Shown here one piece after another: positions 51,512 through 59,353 of a stretch of 64,000 nucleotides of DNA (its first letter is position 1; the number at the start of each line of letters is the position of its first letter). Position numbers and translations under genes: made by a program. The stretch is from the NCBI RefSeq assembly GCF_024347355.1, contig NZ_AP025465.1, positions 2,170,001 to 2,234,000 of the forward strand, given 5' to 3'. Below the pieces are notes generated by a model. The model made no database searches. It was not told the origin of the DNA and saw only the letters and a program-made list of their open reading frames with translations. The DNA is from Vibrio chagasii (GTDB lineage Bacteria > Pseudomonadota > Gammaproteobacteria > Enterobacterales > Vibrionaceae).

Positions 51512-51582
51512 GCTTAACTGATGACTAGGTAAATAAATTCCGTAGAATGTGACAATTCACCCGGATTTCTGGGTGAATTGTA

Positions 51583-51611
51583 TTGCGAGTATTTTCTAGT
51601 CAGTCTAGAAT
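51583..51611 (+). promoter_or_regulatory. Promoter candidate in the torD-purR gap
   Basis: TTGCGA (51583-51588), a 17-base spacer and TAGAAT (51606-51611). Transcription would begin near 51618, over the half PurR site. Confidence 0.5.
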
Positions 51612-51617
51612 TGTGAC

Positions 51618-51713
51618 CGCAAACGATAAAATATGAAACATTCACGAAATGCTATGCTTATTAAGTTCAGAGCATTTCGGTGTTAAAACAAGCCGCTCAC
51701 TAGCGGTTTTTTG
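51618..51713 (+). ncRNA. Candidate small RNA or attenuated purR leader
   Basis: From the promoter candidate to the T-run lies about 95 bases with a 9-bp stem (CGAAATGCT at 51645-51653 with AGCATTTCG at 51671-51679) and a terminal hairpin with CCGCT/AGCGG and a T-run. That is the layout of many Hfq-bound sRNAs. It could equally be the attenuator of purR. A short frame of 17 codons at 51633 is present but has no ribosome site. Confidence 0.4.
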
Positions 51714-51724
51714 TTTTTTAACAC
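51680..51724 (+). terminator. Intrinsic terminator upstream of purR
   Basis: CCGCT (51693-51697) and AGCGG (51702-51706) with a CACT loop, then TTTTTTGTTTTTT. The outer arms GTGTTAAAA and TTTTAACAC can also pair. Confidence 0.8.
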
Positions 51725-51827
51725 TTTAGTACCCAAAGAGCCCTACAAATTTAAGCTCTTAGTTAGGTAGCTTAACGGCTACTTCACTCCGTACTTTGGG
51801 GAAAGTAGCTTCTAATAGGATAAAACC

Positions 51828-52832
51828 ATGGCCACTATAAAAGATGTCGCTCGCTTAGCAGGCGTATCAACCACAACCGTTTCTCACGTAATCAACAAAA
51901 CACGCTTTGTTGCAGAAGCGACTCAAGAAAAAGTAAATAAAGCGGTAGACGAATTAAACTATGCACCAAGTGCTGTTGCTCGTAGTTTGAAGTGTAATTC
52001 AACACGAACCATCGGCATGCTAGTGACTCAATCAACCAACCTATTCTTCTCAGAAGTTATCGATGGTGTTGAGAGCTACTGCTACCGTCAAGGTTACACT
52101 TTGATCCTGTGTAACACGGGTGGTATCTATGAGAAGCAACGTGACTACATTCGAATGCTTGCAGAGAAACGTGTAGATGGCATCTTGGTTATGTGTTCAG
52201 ACCTAACTGAAGAACTGAGAGAGATGTTAGACCGTCACGCTGACATCCCTAAAGTAGTCATGGACTGGGGCCCGGAGAGTTCTCAAGCAGATAAGATCAT
52301 CGATAACTCTGAAGAAGGTGGCTACCTAGCGACTAAATACCTAATCGACCGCGGTCACTCAAAGATTGCTTGTTTAAGTGGCCACTTAGACAAAGCGGCG
52401 TGTGTGGAGCGTATCGCTGGTTACAAGCGCGCTTTGGAAGAAGCTAACATTACTGCAAATGACGACATGATCATCGAAGGTAACTTTGAGTGTGATACTG
52501 CCGTTCTAGCCGCTGACAAAATTGTTGAGATGGAAGATCGCCCGACAGCTGTATTCTGTTTCAACGATACCATGGCACTAGGCTTGATGAGCCGCCTACA
52601 GCAGAAAGGCATCTGTATCCCTGAAGATATCTCTATCATTGGCTACGATAACATCGAACTGGCTGAGTACTTCTCTCCACCATTGACTACCGTTCACCAA
52701 CCGAAGCGCCGTGTCGGTAAGAACGCCTTCGAAATTCTGCTTGAGCGTATTAAAGACAAAGACCATGAAAAACGCGTCTTCGAAATGCACCCAGAAATTG
52801 TTGAACGTAGTACAGTTAAAACGTTAAATTAA
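51828..52832 (+). CDS. purR: Purine repressor PurR
   Basis: A 334-residue LacI-family repressor. The N-terminal HTH is [20 protein letters not shown] (residues 3-22) followed by the hinge helix [12 protein letters not shown]; the rest is a periplasmic-binding-like domain for hypoxanthine or guanine. It matches E. coli PurR in length (341) and across the whole chain ([36 protein letters not shown]). It represses purine synthesis genes when purines are plentiful. AGGAT precedes the ATG. It lies directly before the tfoY riboswitch. Confidence 0.95.
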   Translation: MATIKDVARLAGVSTTTVSHVINKTRFVAEATQEKVNKAVDELNYAPSAVARSLKCNSTRTIGMLVTQSTNLFFSEVIDGVESYCYRQGYTLILCNTGGIYEKQRDYIRMLAEKRVDGILVMCSDLTEELREMLDRHADIPKVVMDWGPESSQADKIIDNSEEGGYLATKYLIDRGHSKIACLSGHLDKAACVERIAGYKRALEEANITANDDMIIEGNFECDTAVLAADKIVEMEDRPTAVFCFNDTMALGLMSRLQQKGICIPEDISIIGYDNIELAEYFSPPLTTVHQPKRRVGKNAFEILLERIKDKDHEKRVFEMHPEIVERSTVKTLN

Positions 52833-52859
52833 CTGATAAATTGAGTTTATTTTCATCAA

Positions 52860-52884
52860 GCGCACCTTTGGGTGCGTTTTTTTT
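52860..52884 (+). terminator. Terminator of purR
   Basis: A 6-bp stem (CGCACC with GGTGCG, loop TTTG) and a run of eight T. Confidence 0.87.
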
Positions 52885-53215
52885 ATCAGCAACTAAAATA
52901 AACCTAGTTTCATATGATAAAGATCATTAATTGAAGCAACATCACACTTTGAAATAACAAGTGTGAGCCTCATTCAACAAAAACTTTATTCTATTCAATC
53001 AGTCACGCACAGGGCAAATCACTTGAAAAGGTGAGACGCAAAGCTTCCGGCCTAAACCACTCGTTGGTATGGTAGCGGGGTTACCGATGGCAAAATGCAG
53101 TAACTACTAATAATTTAGTAATTTACGGCTTATTGACAATGTAATTGCAACATTTTGCTAATCTCTCGGACCTGCTTATTTGGTGGCGTAGTTCAAATAC
53201 ACCGAGATAAATAAC
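52885..53215 (+). other. purR-tfoY intergenic region
   Basis: About 330 bases holding the c-di-GMP riboswitch and a 120-base stretch that should contain its switching platform and possibly a second promoter for tfoY. A small hairpin (TACTAA with TTAGTA) lies at about 53104-53120. TTGACA at 53133-53138 with TAATCT at 53159-53164 is a poor promoter because the spacer is 20 bases. Confidence 0.5.
52999..53094 (+). promoter_or_regulatory. Cyclic di-GMP-I (GEMM) riboswitch ahead of tfoY
   Basis: This RNA closely matches the well-studied V. cholerae Vc2 aptamer upstream of the same gene: CACGCACAGGGCAAA, a helix capped by a GAAA tetraloop (TCACTT, GAAA, AGGTGA), GACGCAAAGC, TCCGGCCTAAACCA with the tetraloop receptor, and GGTAGCGGGGTTACCGATGG. 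The conserved G in CAGGGCAAA and C in GGTTACCG contact the ligand in Vc2. It ends about 120 bases before the tfoY start and so links c-di-GMP level to tfoY expression. Confidence 0.95.
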
Positions 53216-53806
53216 ATGGATAAACCGATACTAAAGGACTCAATGAAGTTATTTGAGCCCCTAGGAAAAATAAAGTCACGCTCAATGTTTGGTGGATTCG
53301 GTCTTTTTGCTGATGACACTATGTTTGCTCTGGTTGTTAATGACCAGTTGCACATACGAGCAGACAAAGGCACAACAAAACAGTTCGAGCAACAAGGGTT
53401 TCAACCGTACGTCTACAAAAAACGTGGTTTCCCTGTCGTAACTAAATACTTCGCTTTACCAGAAGGCCTGTGGCAAGACCAAGAGAAAATCTTACAGCTT
53501 GCAACTACGTCTCTGGGTTTTGCAAAAGAAGAGAAAGCTGAACAGTCCGCTGCTAAGCCAACTCGACTCAAAGACCTCCCGAATCTTCGACTCACCACCG
53601 AGCGCATGTTGAAGAAAGCTGGAATTGATTCCGTAGAACGTTTATATGAATCTGGCTCTGTAAACGCATTTAATGCCATCAAGGAATCTCATGCGTCCTC
53701 CGTCAGTATTGAACTGCTTTGGGCACTAGAGGGGGCGATCAATGGCACCCATTGGTCGGTTATCCCGCAGCAACGTCGTGAAGAGCTTATCAGTCGCGTC
53801 AATTAA
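53216..53806 (+). CDS. tfoY: TfoX-family regulator TfoY
   Basis: A 196-residue protein with an N-terminal TfoX domain (about 1-100, [23 protein letters not shown]) and a C-terminal TfoX domain (about 113-190, [20 protein letters not shown]). Of the two Vibrio paralogues, TfoX and TfoY, this is TfoY by its place next to purR and by the c-di-GMP riboswitch upstream. In V. cholerae TfoY promotes dispersive motility and type VI secretion at low c-di-GMP. It is closed by its own terminator. Confidence 0.93.
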   Translation: MDKPILKDSMKLFEPLGKIKSRSMFGGFGLFADDTMFALVVNDQLHIRADKGTTKQFEQQGFQPYVYKKRGFPVVTKYFALPEGLWQDQEKILQLATTSLGFAKEEKAEQSAAKPTRLKDLPNLRLTTERMLKKAGIDSVERLYESGSVNAFNAIKESHASSVSIELLWALEGAINGTHWSVIPQQRREELISRVN

Positions 53807-53834
53807 CATTTTCAGTACACCTTTTTATACAACT

Positions 53835-53860
53835 AAGCCGCATTTCTGCGGCTTTTTTTA
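53835..53860 (+). terminator. Terminator of tfoY
   Basis: An 8-bp stem (AAGCCGCA with TGCGGCTT), loop TTTC, then a T-run. Confidence 0.88.
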
Positions 53861-53937
53861 TATCTAGTGAAAGTTAATCTATGCTTTGCCTGTCTATCTA
53901 TACTAATGGTCTGCATTGAAAATTTGAGGAAGTATCA

Positions 53938-54618
53938 ATGAGTAAGAAAATGATATTAGGTATTGTATTGGTCGTAACGATCTTTTTATTAGGCATTAAT
54001 TTTGGCCAATACCTCACGCTCGAAAACGCCAAAGCACAGCAAGCGGTGCTAAACGACTACATTGAAAGTAACTTTATTGCCGCCGCGGCGACGTACTTTA
54101 TCGCATATGTATTGATCACCGCCTTCTCCATCCCGGGAGCAGCCGTTGTTACACTACTTGGTGCTGCGCTGTTTGGCTTCTGGAATAGTTTGTTATTAGT
54201 ATCTTTCGCCAGTGCAATAGGCGCAACTCTTGCCTTTTTGAGTAGTCGTTACCTACTGCGAGACTGGATTCAAACTAAGTTTGGCGACAAACTCACTACG
54301 ATTAATAAAGGCGTTGAAAAAGACGGCGCATTTTACTTGTTTTCTTTGCGACTTATCCCAGTGTTTCCGTTTTTCCTTATCAACCTGTTGATGGGCTTAA
54401 CACCCATGTCGGTGACTCGCTACTATGTAACAAGCCAAATCGGCATGTTGCCTGGTACTGCAGTCTTCTTGAATGCTGGTACCCAACTCGCAGAAATTGA
54501 TTCGCTTTCAGGCATCGTTTCACCTTCTGTACTATTGTCATTTGCATTATTAGGGGTGTTCCCAATTATCGCTAAATGGTTGATGAGCAAGTTTCGTTCA
54601 GCACCGGTTGCGGAATAA
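53938..54618 (+). CDS. TVP38/TMEM64 (VTT) family membrane protein
   Basis: A 226-residue inner-membrane protein with about six helices and a VTT (DedA-like) domain: ITAFSIPGAAVVTLLGAALFG around residues 60-80, a re-entrant loop region, and LFSLRLIPVFPFFLINLLMGLTPMSV near 140-165. GAGGAAG precedes the ATG. Relatives of this fold are thought to move lipids across the membrane, but the role of bacterial TVP38 proteins is not firmly known. Confidence 0.88.
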   Translation: MSKKMILGIVLVVTIFLLGINFGQYLTLENAKAQQAVLNDYIESNFIAAAATYFIAYVLITAFSIPGAAVVTLLGAALFGFWNSLLLVSFASAIGATLAFLSSRYLLRDWIQTKFGDKLTTINKGVEKDGAFYLFSLRLIPVFPFFLINLLMGLTPMSVTRYYVTSQIGMLPGTAVFLNAGTQLAEIDSLSGIVSPSVLLSFALLGVFPIIAKWLMSKFRSAPVAE

Positions 54619-54647
54619 TAATTGTGGCCGGATAAGGTTCTATATCA

Positions 54648-54965
54648 ATGAAAATCTTCAGTGCATCAAATCCGACAGAGGCACATATCATCTGCGGACT
54701 CCTAGAAAGTGAGAATATTGCCTGTGAAGTCCGTGGTGAGGGTTTGTTTGGTTTGAAAGGGGAAATCCCGTTCACAGAAGAAACTGACCCATACGTATGG
54801 CTATATGAGCCAGAAATGGCCACTAAGGCGCGTGCTATTGTCAATGACTACCAAAAACAGCAAGATTCTATCATCTATGAAGAGTGGCGCTGCAGTGAAT
54901 GTCATGAAGTGAACGAGGCACAATTTGGTTCTTGTTGGCAATGCGGAGCTAACTCTCCTGAGTAG
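54648..54965 (+). CDS. DUF2007 protein with zinc ribbon
   Basis: A 105-residue protein. The N-terminal 70 residues form a DUF2007 (small signalling-protein-like) domain (FSASNPTEAHIICGLLESENI, WLYEPEMATKARAIV). The tail is a four-Cys zinc ribbon (Cys82, 85, 96, 99: CSECHEVNE and CWQCG). Function unknown. It lies 29 bases after the TVP38 gene on the same strand and may be cotranscribed. Confidence 0.82.
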   Translation: MKIFSASNPTEAHIICGLLESENIACEVRGEGLFGLKGEIPFTEETDPYVWLYEPEMATKARAIVNDYQKQQDSIIYEEWRCSECHEVNEAQFGSCWQCGANSPE

Positions 54966-55018
54966 ACGAGCTTAATGAGGTCTTAGCCGCTTCATTTGAT
55001 TTATCCTCAAAACAAAAG

Positions 55019-55047
55019 CGGGAAGCTACAAATAGCTTCCCGTTTTT
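55019..55047. terminator. Bidirectional terminator between the DUF2007 and hydrolase genes
   Basis: A perfect 10-bp stem (CGGGAAGCTA at 55019-55028 with TAGCTTCCCG at 55033-55042), T-run on the plus strand and T-rich sequence on the minus strand. Confidence 0.85.
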
Positions 55048-55087
55048 ATTTCAATTCTATTATGAGTTCAAATGACCGACTTAGAAA

Positions 55088-55885
55088 TCACTGGATTTGC
55101 TTTTGGATAAACTCGATAGAGTGCTGGTTAAATTCTTCAGGGTTTTCAACGTTACACACATGACCACAGTTAGCAATTTCGACCAGTTCACTCGACTCGT
55201 GCGCCTCAACCATTTCTTTAACGGGCTTGATGAACATGTAGTCACGCTCTCCCATCAGATAAAGGGTTGGTATCGGTAACTCCCTATCTTTGAAATATTT
55301 CATTAAGGGGTTCACATCAGCCGTCAATATAAACCAACGCTTAAACTCTTTTTGACACAGCTTTTTGGCTTCACGAATAAACAGGTGACGAGACTCTTTT
55401 TGGCTTTTTTGTGGCATCACTATGTAAGCAAAAAGGCTATAAAGCCACATGTAAGGAATGATATGTTTGCTTAGATTTCCTAGCTTAACCAATACTTGCG
55501 AGCGGGTGTTGAGTTTAGTTACCGCACCACCTAATACCATTGAACGCACGCGCCCTGCCGCTAACTCCGCAACATTACGGACAATAATGGTTCCTAACGA
55601 CATACCAACGAAGTGTGCGGAGCGGATTTTAAGGTGGTCTAATACTTTAAGAATATCGAGCGTGACAGCTTTGAATGTATAACGGTTTGATATCAGCTCT
55701 TTAAGTATGTTGTCTGATTTACCATGCCCTCTCAGGTCAATGAGGAGCAGGTTGAAATGCTGTTTATACGCCTTGATCTGCTTGAACCAAATAGAGGAGC
55801 TACCTCCGGCACCATGCACAAATACCACCCACTCATCGCTAGTAGGGTGAGTAAATGTTTTATGAAATAATAAACTTTCAGACAT
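55088..55885 (-). CDS. Alpha/beta-fold hydrolase
   Basis: A 265-residue hydrolase from ATG 55885 (MSESLLFHK); the longer frame to 55954 is not conserved in style and has no better ribosome site. The oxyanion motif is FVHGAGGSSSIW, the nucleophile Ser lies in GMSLGT, the acid is expected in GERDYMF and the base is the His in CGHVCNVE near the end. Substrate unknown. The gene stands alone. Confidence 0.85.
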   Translation of the reverse strand: MSESLLFHKTFTHPTSDEWVVFVHGAGGSSSIWFKQIKAYKQHFNLLLIDLRGHGKSDNILKELISNRYTFKAVTLDILKVLDHLKIRSAHFVGMSLGTIIVRNVAELAAGRVRSMVLGGAVTKLNTRSQVLVKLGNLSKHIIPYMWLYSLFAYIVMPQKSQKESRHLFIREAKKLCQKEFKRWFILTADVNPLMKYFKDRELPIPTLYLMGERDYMFIKPVKEMVEAHESSELVEIANCGHVCNVENPEEFNQHSIEFIQKQIQ

Positions 55886-56085
55886 ACCTATCGCTTTAAT
55901 TATTAAAATGGAGCTAAGCCTCATCACAAGGCGATGGCTAAGGATATCACGCAATTAAGAAGATTAGGTGATAATAGTGTCAAACCTATCATTAGCGCTG
56001 TGAATGCTTCACTTCCTTTTCTACCTGACTTAAATGAGTTTGCAAGCTTTGTCTTTCTAAACGTGATGTACTCAGACCAGATAGC

Positions 56086-56116
56086 AAAAGGCGCCCTATT
56101 ATTAGAGCGCCTCTTT
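56086..56116 (-). terminator. Terminator of the glgC-glgA operon
   Basis: Arms AGGCGC and GCGCCT with inner pairs, 6-base loop, and TTTT on the minus strand, 40 bases past the glgA stop. Confidence 0.78.
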
Positions 56117-56155
56117 CATTAAAGACAATTGCTGTGCATCAGCTAAAACAGAGCG

Positions 56156-57610
56156 TTAAAATGCCGAGTGATACATCGTTAAATACTCTTTCGCAGCATC
56201 TTCCCAACTAAAGTCTTGTTGCATCGCATAAAGCTGAACACGCTTAATTTCAGATGGGTTTTGTGCGTAAAGCAGCAACGAACGGTGTAAAACGGCCAAC
56301 AAAGCCTGCGGAGTCGGCTCTTCAAAAGCAAAGCCGGTCGCCACTTCAGGATCCTCGTCATAATCATTCACACTGTCTTTTAGACCACCGACAGAGCGAA
56401 CGATCGGTAAGGTGCCATAAGCCATACTGTAGATCTGGTTTAAACCACAAGGTTCAAACTCAGAAGGCATCAAGAAAAAGTCAGAACCCGCTTCAACTAG
56501 ATGCGCTAATTCATTGTTGTATGCCTCTACAAAAGAGAATTTGTCTGAATGCAGCGCTGATAGCTCTTTAAGTTGGCTCGCTAAAACAGGGTCACCCGTA
56601 CCTACAATCACAATCTGAAGATCATTCTTCAAGAATTGTTCAATGATAGGCAACAAGTAGTGAACGCCTTTCTGGTTCGTTAAGCGACAAACCATCCCAT
56701 ACACTGCGCAATCGATGACCGGTAAGCCGACTTCTTGTTGAAGCTTCTGTTTACACGCTGATTTTCCACGCGCCATGCTGTGTTTGGTCGCTTTGTATTT
56801 ACGAGGAAGAAATGCATCCGTTTCTGGATTCCAAGCACCGTAGTCACAACCATTTAGGATTCCGACTAAGTCTGAAGCTCTACGTTGAAACTCAGCCGCC
56901 ATGCCATGACTACCAAGCTCTGTTTTTAGCTCTTCCGCGTACGTTGGGCTTACTGCGTTCACTTTATCTGCGCATAGTACACCGGCTTTAAGCATAGTCA
57001 CGTGCGTATCACTGACCGCAACTTCAGGAACATTACGACTGTGCATTTCAGGAAGACATTGCAGCTCATCGTATGAGAATACGCCTTTGAACACCGCGTT
57101 GTGGATTGAAATGACACTGCGCGTGTTCTCAAAGAATTCATGCTGTTGGTAGCGAGATTTAAGCAAGAAAGGAACAAAGCCAGTATGCCAATCGTTCGCA
57201 TGAATAATATCAGGTTGGAAACCAAGCTTAGGAAGCATATCCAAACATGCTGCGCTGAAGAACGAAAAACGCTCACCATTATCAGCATAAGCCTGATTAT
57301 TTTCAGCGTACATTTCTGGACGGTCGAAGTATTTAGCACATTCAATACCAAACACTTGTACGCCTTCAACACTTAACTTCTTAACTTGATAAGCCGTATG
57401 CGGCCAATGATCGAGCTCTGTCGATAGAACAACTTCTGCAGAATCAATATTTGGGATGTTGCGATAAGCGGGGATGGTCACTCGAACGTCCTGTTCGAGT
57501 GTTTGTAACGCTTTAGGCAGTGCCTTGGCTACATCAGCCAAGCCACCGCTCTTAATCAAGCCTTCTACTTCAGACGCTACAAAAAGTACCGAGAGAGTCT
57601 TAGTAACCAA
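56156..57610 (-). CDS. glgA: Glycogen synthase GlgA
   Basis: A 484-residue GT5 glycosyltransferase that extends alpha-1,4-glucan from ADP-glucose. The ADP-glucose-binding motif KSGGLADV is near residue 20, and GLADVAKALP, ANDWHTGFVPF, FLMPSEFEPCGLNQIYSM with the catalytic Glu and YGTLPIVRSVGGLKD are conserved. The start is a TTG at 57610 with AGGAG 7 bases upstream; it overlaps the glgC stop by 11 bases, so the two are coupled. Confidence 0.95.
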   Translation of the reverse strand: MVTKTLSVLFVASEVEGLIKSGGLADVAKALPKALQTLEQDVRVTIPAYRNIPNIDSAEVVLSTELDHWPHTAYQVKKLSVEGVQVFGIECAKYFDRPEMYAENNQAYADNGERFSFFSAACLDMLPKLGFQPDIIHANDWHTGFVPFLLKSRYQQHEFFENTRSVISIHNAVFKGVFSYDELQCLPEMHSRNVPEVAVSDTHVTMLKAGVLCADKVNAVSPTYAEELKTELGSHGMAAEFQRRASDLVGILNGCDYGAWNPETDAFLPRKYKATKHSMARGKSACKQKLQQEVGLPVIDCAVYGMVCRLTNQKGVHYLLPIIEQFLKNDLQIVIVGTGDPVLASQLKELSALHSDKFSFVEAYNNELAHLVEAGSDFFLMPSEFEPCGLNQIYSMAYGTLPIVRSVGGLKDSVNDYDEDPEVATGFAFEEPTPQALLAVLHRSLLLYAQNPSEIKRVQLYAMQQDFSWEDAAKEYLTMYHSAF

Positions 57611-58817
57611 CTCGTGCTCCTTTAGGGATTACTACTACACCATCGTCAGAGACGTGGTAATGCTTTTTGTCTTCTTTCAGGTTTACACCAATCTGTGTGC
57701 CCGGTGCGATGTCTGCATCTTTATCGACGATAACACGACGAAGTACACAGCCCTCGCCCACTTTTACGTCGCCCAATAAGATACTCTCACTGATGTCACA
57801 CGCTGATGCAATATTGCTACGGAAGCCAAGTACACACTTCTCGATACGAGAACCACGAACATAACTACCGTTACACACTAAGCTATCGATGATTTGAACA
57901 CGACCATTAGCCGAGTCTGTAAACGTCGCAGGTGGTAATGGTGGATAGTAAGTGTGCAGTGGCCACTTGCGGTTGTATAGTGAGAATGGTGCATCTTTCT
58001 CAAGAAGATCCATGTGCGCTTGCCAGTACGCGTCAATCGTACCTACATCACGCCAGTAAACTTCTTCTTTCTCGCCAGTAATGCGGTTGGTGCTGAAGTC
58101 ATACACAAACACATCACCACGTGGGAACATGTTAGGGATAATGTCTTTACCAAAGTCATGTGAAGAACCTTCACGATCTGCATCTTCAACGAGCTCTGCA
58201 AAAAGCTCATTTGCTTCAAATACGTAGTTACCCATAGAAACCAATGCGGAGTCAGGGTCACCTGGAATTGGTTTAGGGTTTGCAGGCTTCTCCTCAAAGC
58301 CAATCATACGCCCTTCCGCATCAACTTCGATAACACCGAACTCTGATGCTTCAGCCAAAGGCATACGTAGAGCTGAAACCGTTAGTGCTGCTTTCTTCTC
58401 TTTGTGGAAATCAAGCATTTGCTTAATATCCATTTTGTAGATGTGGTCAGAACCAAAGATACAAACTTGATCTGGTTCTTCTAACTGCATAAAGCGAAGG
58501 TTTTGGTAGATCGCATCTGCCGTGCCTTCATACCAACGCTTACCCGTACGCATTTGAGCAGGGATTGGGTCGATAAAACGATCTGTTATACCACTGATAT
58601 TCCAACCTTTTTTCATATGGTGGAACAGTGACTGTGACTTGAACTGCGTTAATACATAGATCTTCATTAGATCCGCGTTAACGAAGTTATTTAAAGCGAA
58701 ATCAATTAAGCGGTAACTACCACCGAAAGGAACCGAGGGTTTGCTGCGCGATTCAGTTAAAGGTCTTAAGCGAGAGCCTTCACCACCAGCAAGAATCATT
58801 CCCAATACACCAGCCAT
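57600..58817 (-). CDS. glgC: Glucose-1-phosphate adenylyltransferase GlgC
   Basis: A 405-residue enzyme that makes ADP-glucose, the committed step of glycogen synthesis. The nucleotide-binding loop is LAGGEGSRLRPLT near the start, with FGSDHIYKMD and the Glu-Lys in FEEKPANPKP; a left-handed beta helix forms the C-terminal quarter. The ATG at 58817 (MAGVLGMI) has GGAG upstream; the frame extends to 58895 without conservation. The leader RNA folds into a stem-loop that may be a CsrA target. Confidence 0.96.
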   Translation of the reverse strand: MAGVLGMILAGGEGSRLRPLTESRSKPSVPFGGSYRLIDFALNNFVNADLMKIYVLTQFKSQSLFHHMKKGWNISGITDRFIDPIPAQMRTGKRWYEGTADAIYQNLRFMQLEEPDQVCIFGSDHIYKMDIKQMLDFHKEKKAALTVSALRMPLAEASEFGVIEVDAEGRMIGFEEKPANPKPIPGDPDSALVSMGNYVFEANELFAELVEDADREGSSHDFGKDIIPNMFPRGDVFVYDFSTNRITGEKEEVYWRDVGTIDAYWQAHMDLLEKDAPFSLYNRKWPLHTYYPPLPPATFTDSANGRVQIIDSLVCNGSYVRGSRIEKCVLGFRSNIASACDISESILLGDVKVGEGCVLRRVIVDKDADIAPGTQIGVNLKEDKKHYHVSDDGVVVIPKGARVGY

Positions 58818-59311
58818 TTTATTCTCCATATATTTATAGCTTGTCGATGTCAGTACTCGTAGAGGTATCTTCCTCTGGGGGATGAGCACTGACAATGATT
58901 TCGGTACTTAGCGAATATCCATTCACATACAGTGACAGTATCCTAAGCCAAACGTTGTTTTTCGTGCACTATTGTTTGCACTTGGTTTTATATACGTTAT
59001 CGACTTTCCAGCCGATTTCAATTTTTAATACGCCATTCTGTGCTATGTAAGCTGATTGCTTTCCTAAGACTTAAAGCAGCTCACATTACACTGTTTGAGC
59101 GAAACATTACATTAACACCCAACACACATCAGGTATACAACTAAACACTGATCTATGAGTTACAATATTCTAATTAAGTTACACATTCGTTACAGTTACA
59201 TAAGATCGTGTGACTAATCTCTTGATTTATTTTACGCTATGAATTTAATAAAAGATTACAACTAAGACTTAATTTCAATCAGTTGCATAATTAGTCATAT
59301 ATGAGTCGAAA
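58818..59311. other. glgC-topA intergenic region
   Basis: About 490 bases, AT-rich, without a credible gene. It holds the glgC leader stem-loop (58849-58893). The distal part (59000-59300) should contain the glgC promoter, but no clear -35/-10 pair stood out by eye. Confidence 0.5.
58849..58893 (-). promoter_or_regulatory. Stem-loop in the glgC leader
   Basis: On the minus strand GTCAGTGCTC (58893-58884) pairs with GAGTACTGAC (58858-58849), one G-U pair. Inside is a second stem AGAGG/CCTCT (58876-58872 and 58865-58861) with a loop starting AAG, so that AGAGGAAG shows a GGA at the loop edge. It lies 32-76 bases upstream of the glgC ATG; a second GGA is in the ribosome site. This two-site layout is like CsrA control of E. 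coli glgC. Confidence 0.5.
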
Positions 59312-59335
59312 AAAAGCAGCCTATTGGCTGCTTTT
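59312..59335 (-). terminator. Terminator of topA
   Basis: A 10-bp stem (AAAAGCAGCC with GGCTGCTTTT), 4-base loop, with T-run on the minus strand. Confidence 0.87.
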
Positions 59336-59353
59336 TATATCAATAACGTTCAG

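Larger units (their letters stand above)
51512..51827 (+). other. torD-purR intergenic region with structured RNA
   Basis: 316 bases. A hairpin with a 10-bp stem (around 51552-51580) follows torD. A promoter candidate is at 51583-51611 and a half site for PurR (GCAAACGAT) near 51618. Then come a 9-bp stem-loop (51645-51679), an intrinsic terminator (51680-51724) and a second structured stretch (51729-51807) before purR. No protein-coding gene is convincing here. Confidence 0.55.

Noticed and set aside
51633..51686. 17-codon leader peptide upstream of purR
   Set aside because: No ribosome site, and its codons are not enriched for anything related to purines. Probably chance.
53133..53164. Second tfoY promoter downstream of the riboswitch
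   Set aside because: TTGACA is perfect but the best -10 (TAATCT) is 20 bases away. Kept only as a remark in the intergenic entry.
55934..56122. 62-codon frame between the hydrolase and glgA
   Set aside because: It overlaps the glgA terminator and has no similarity that I recognise.
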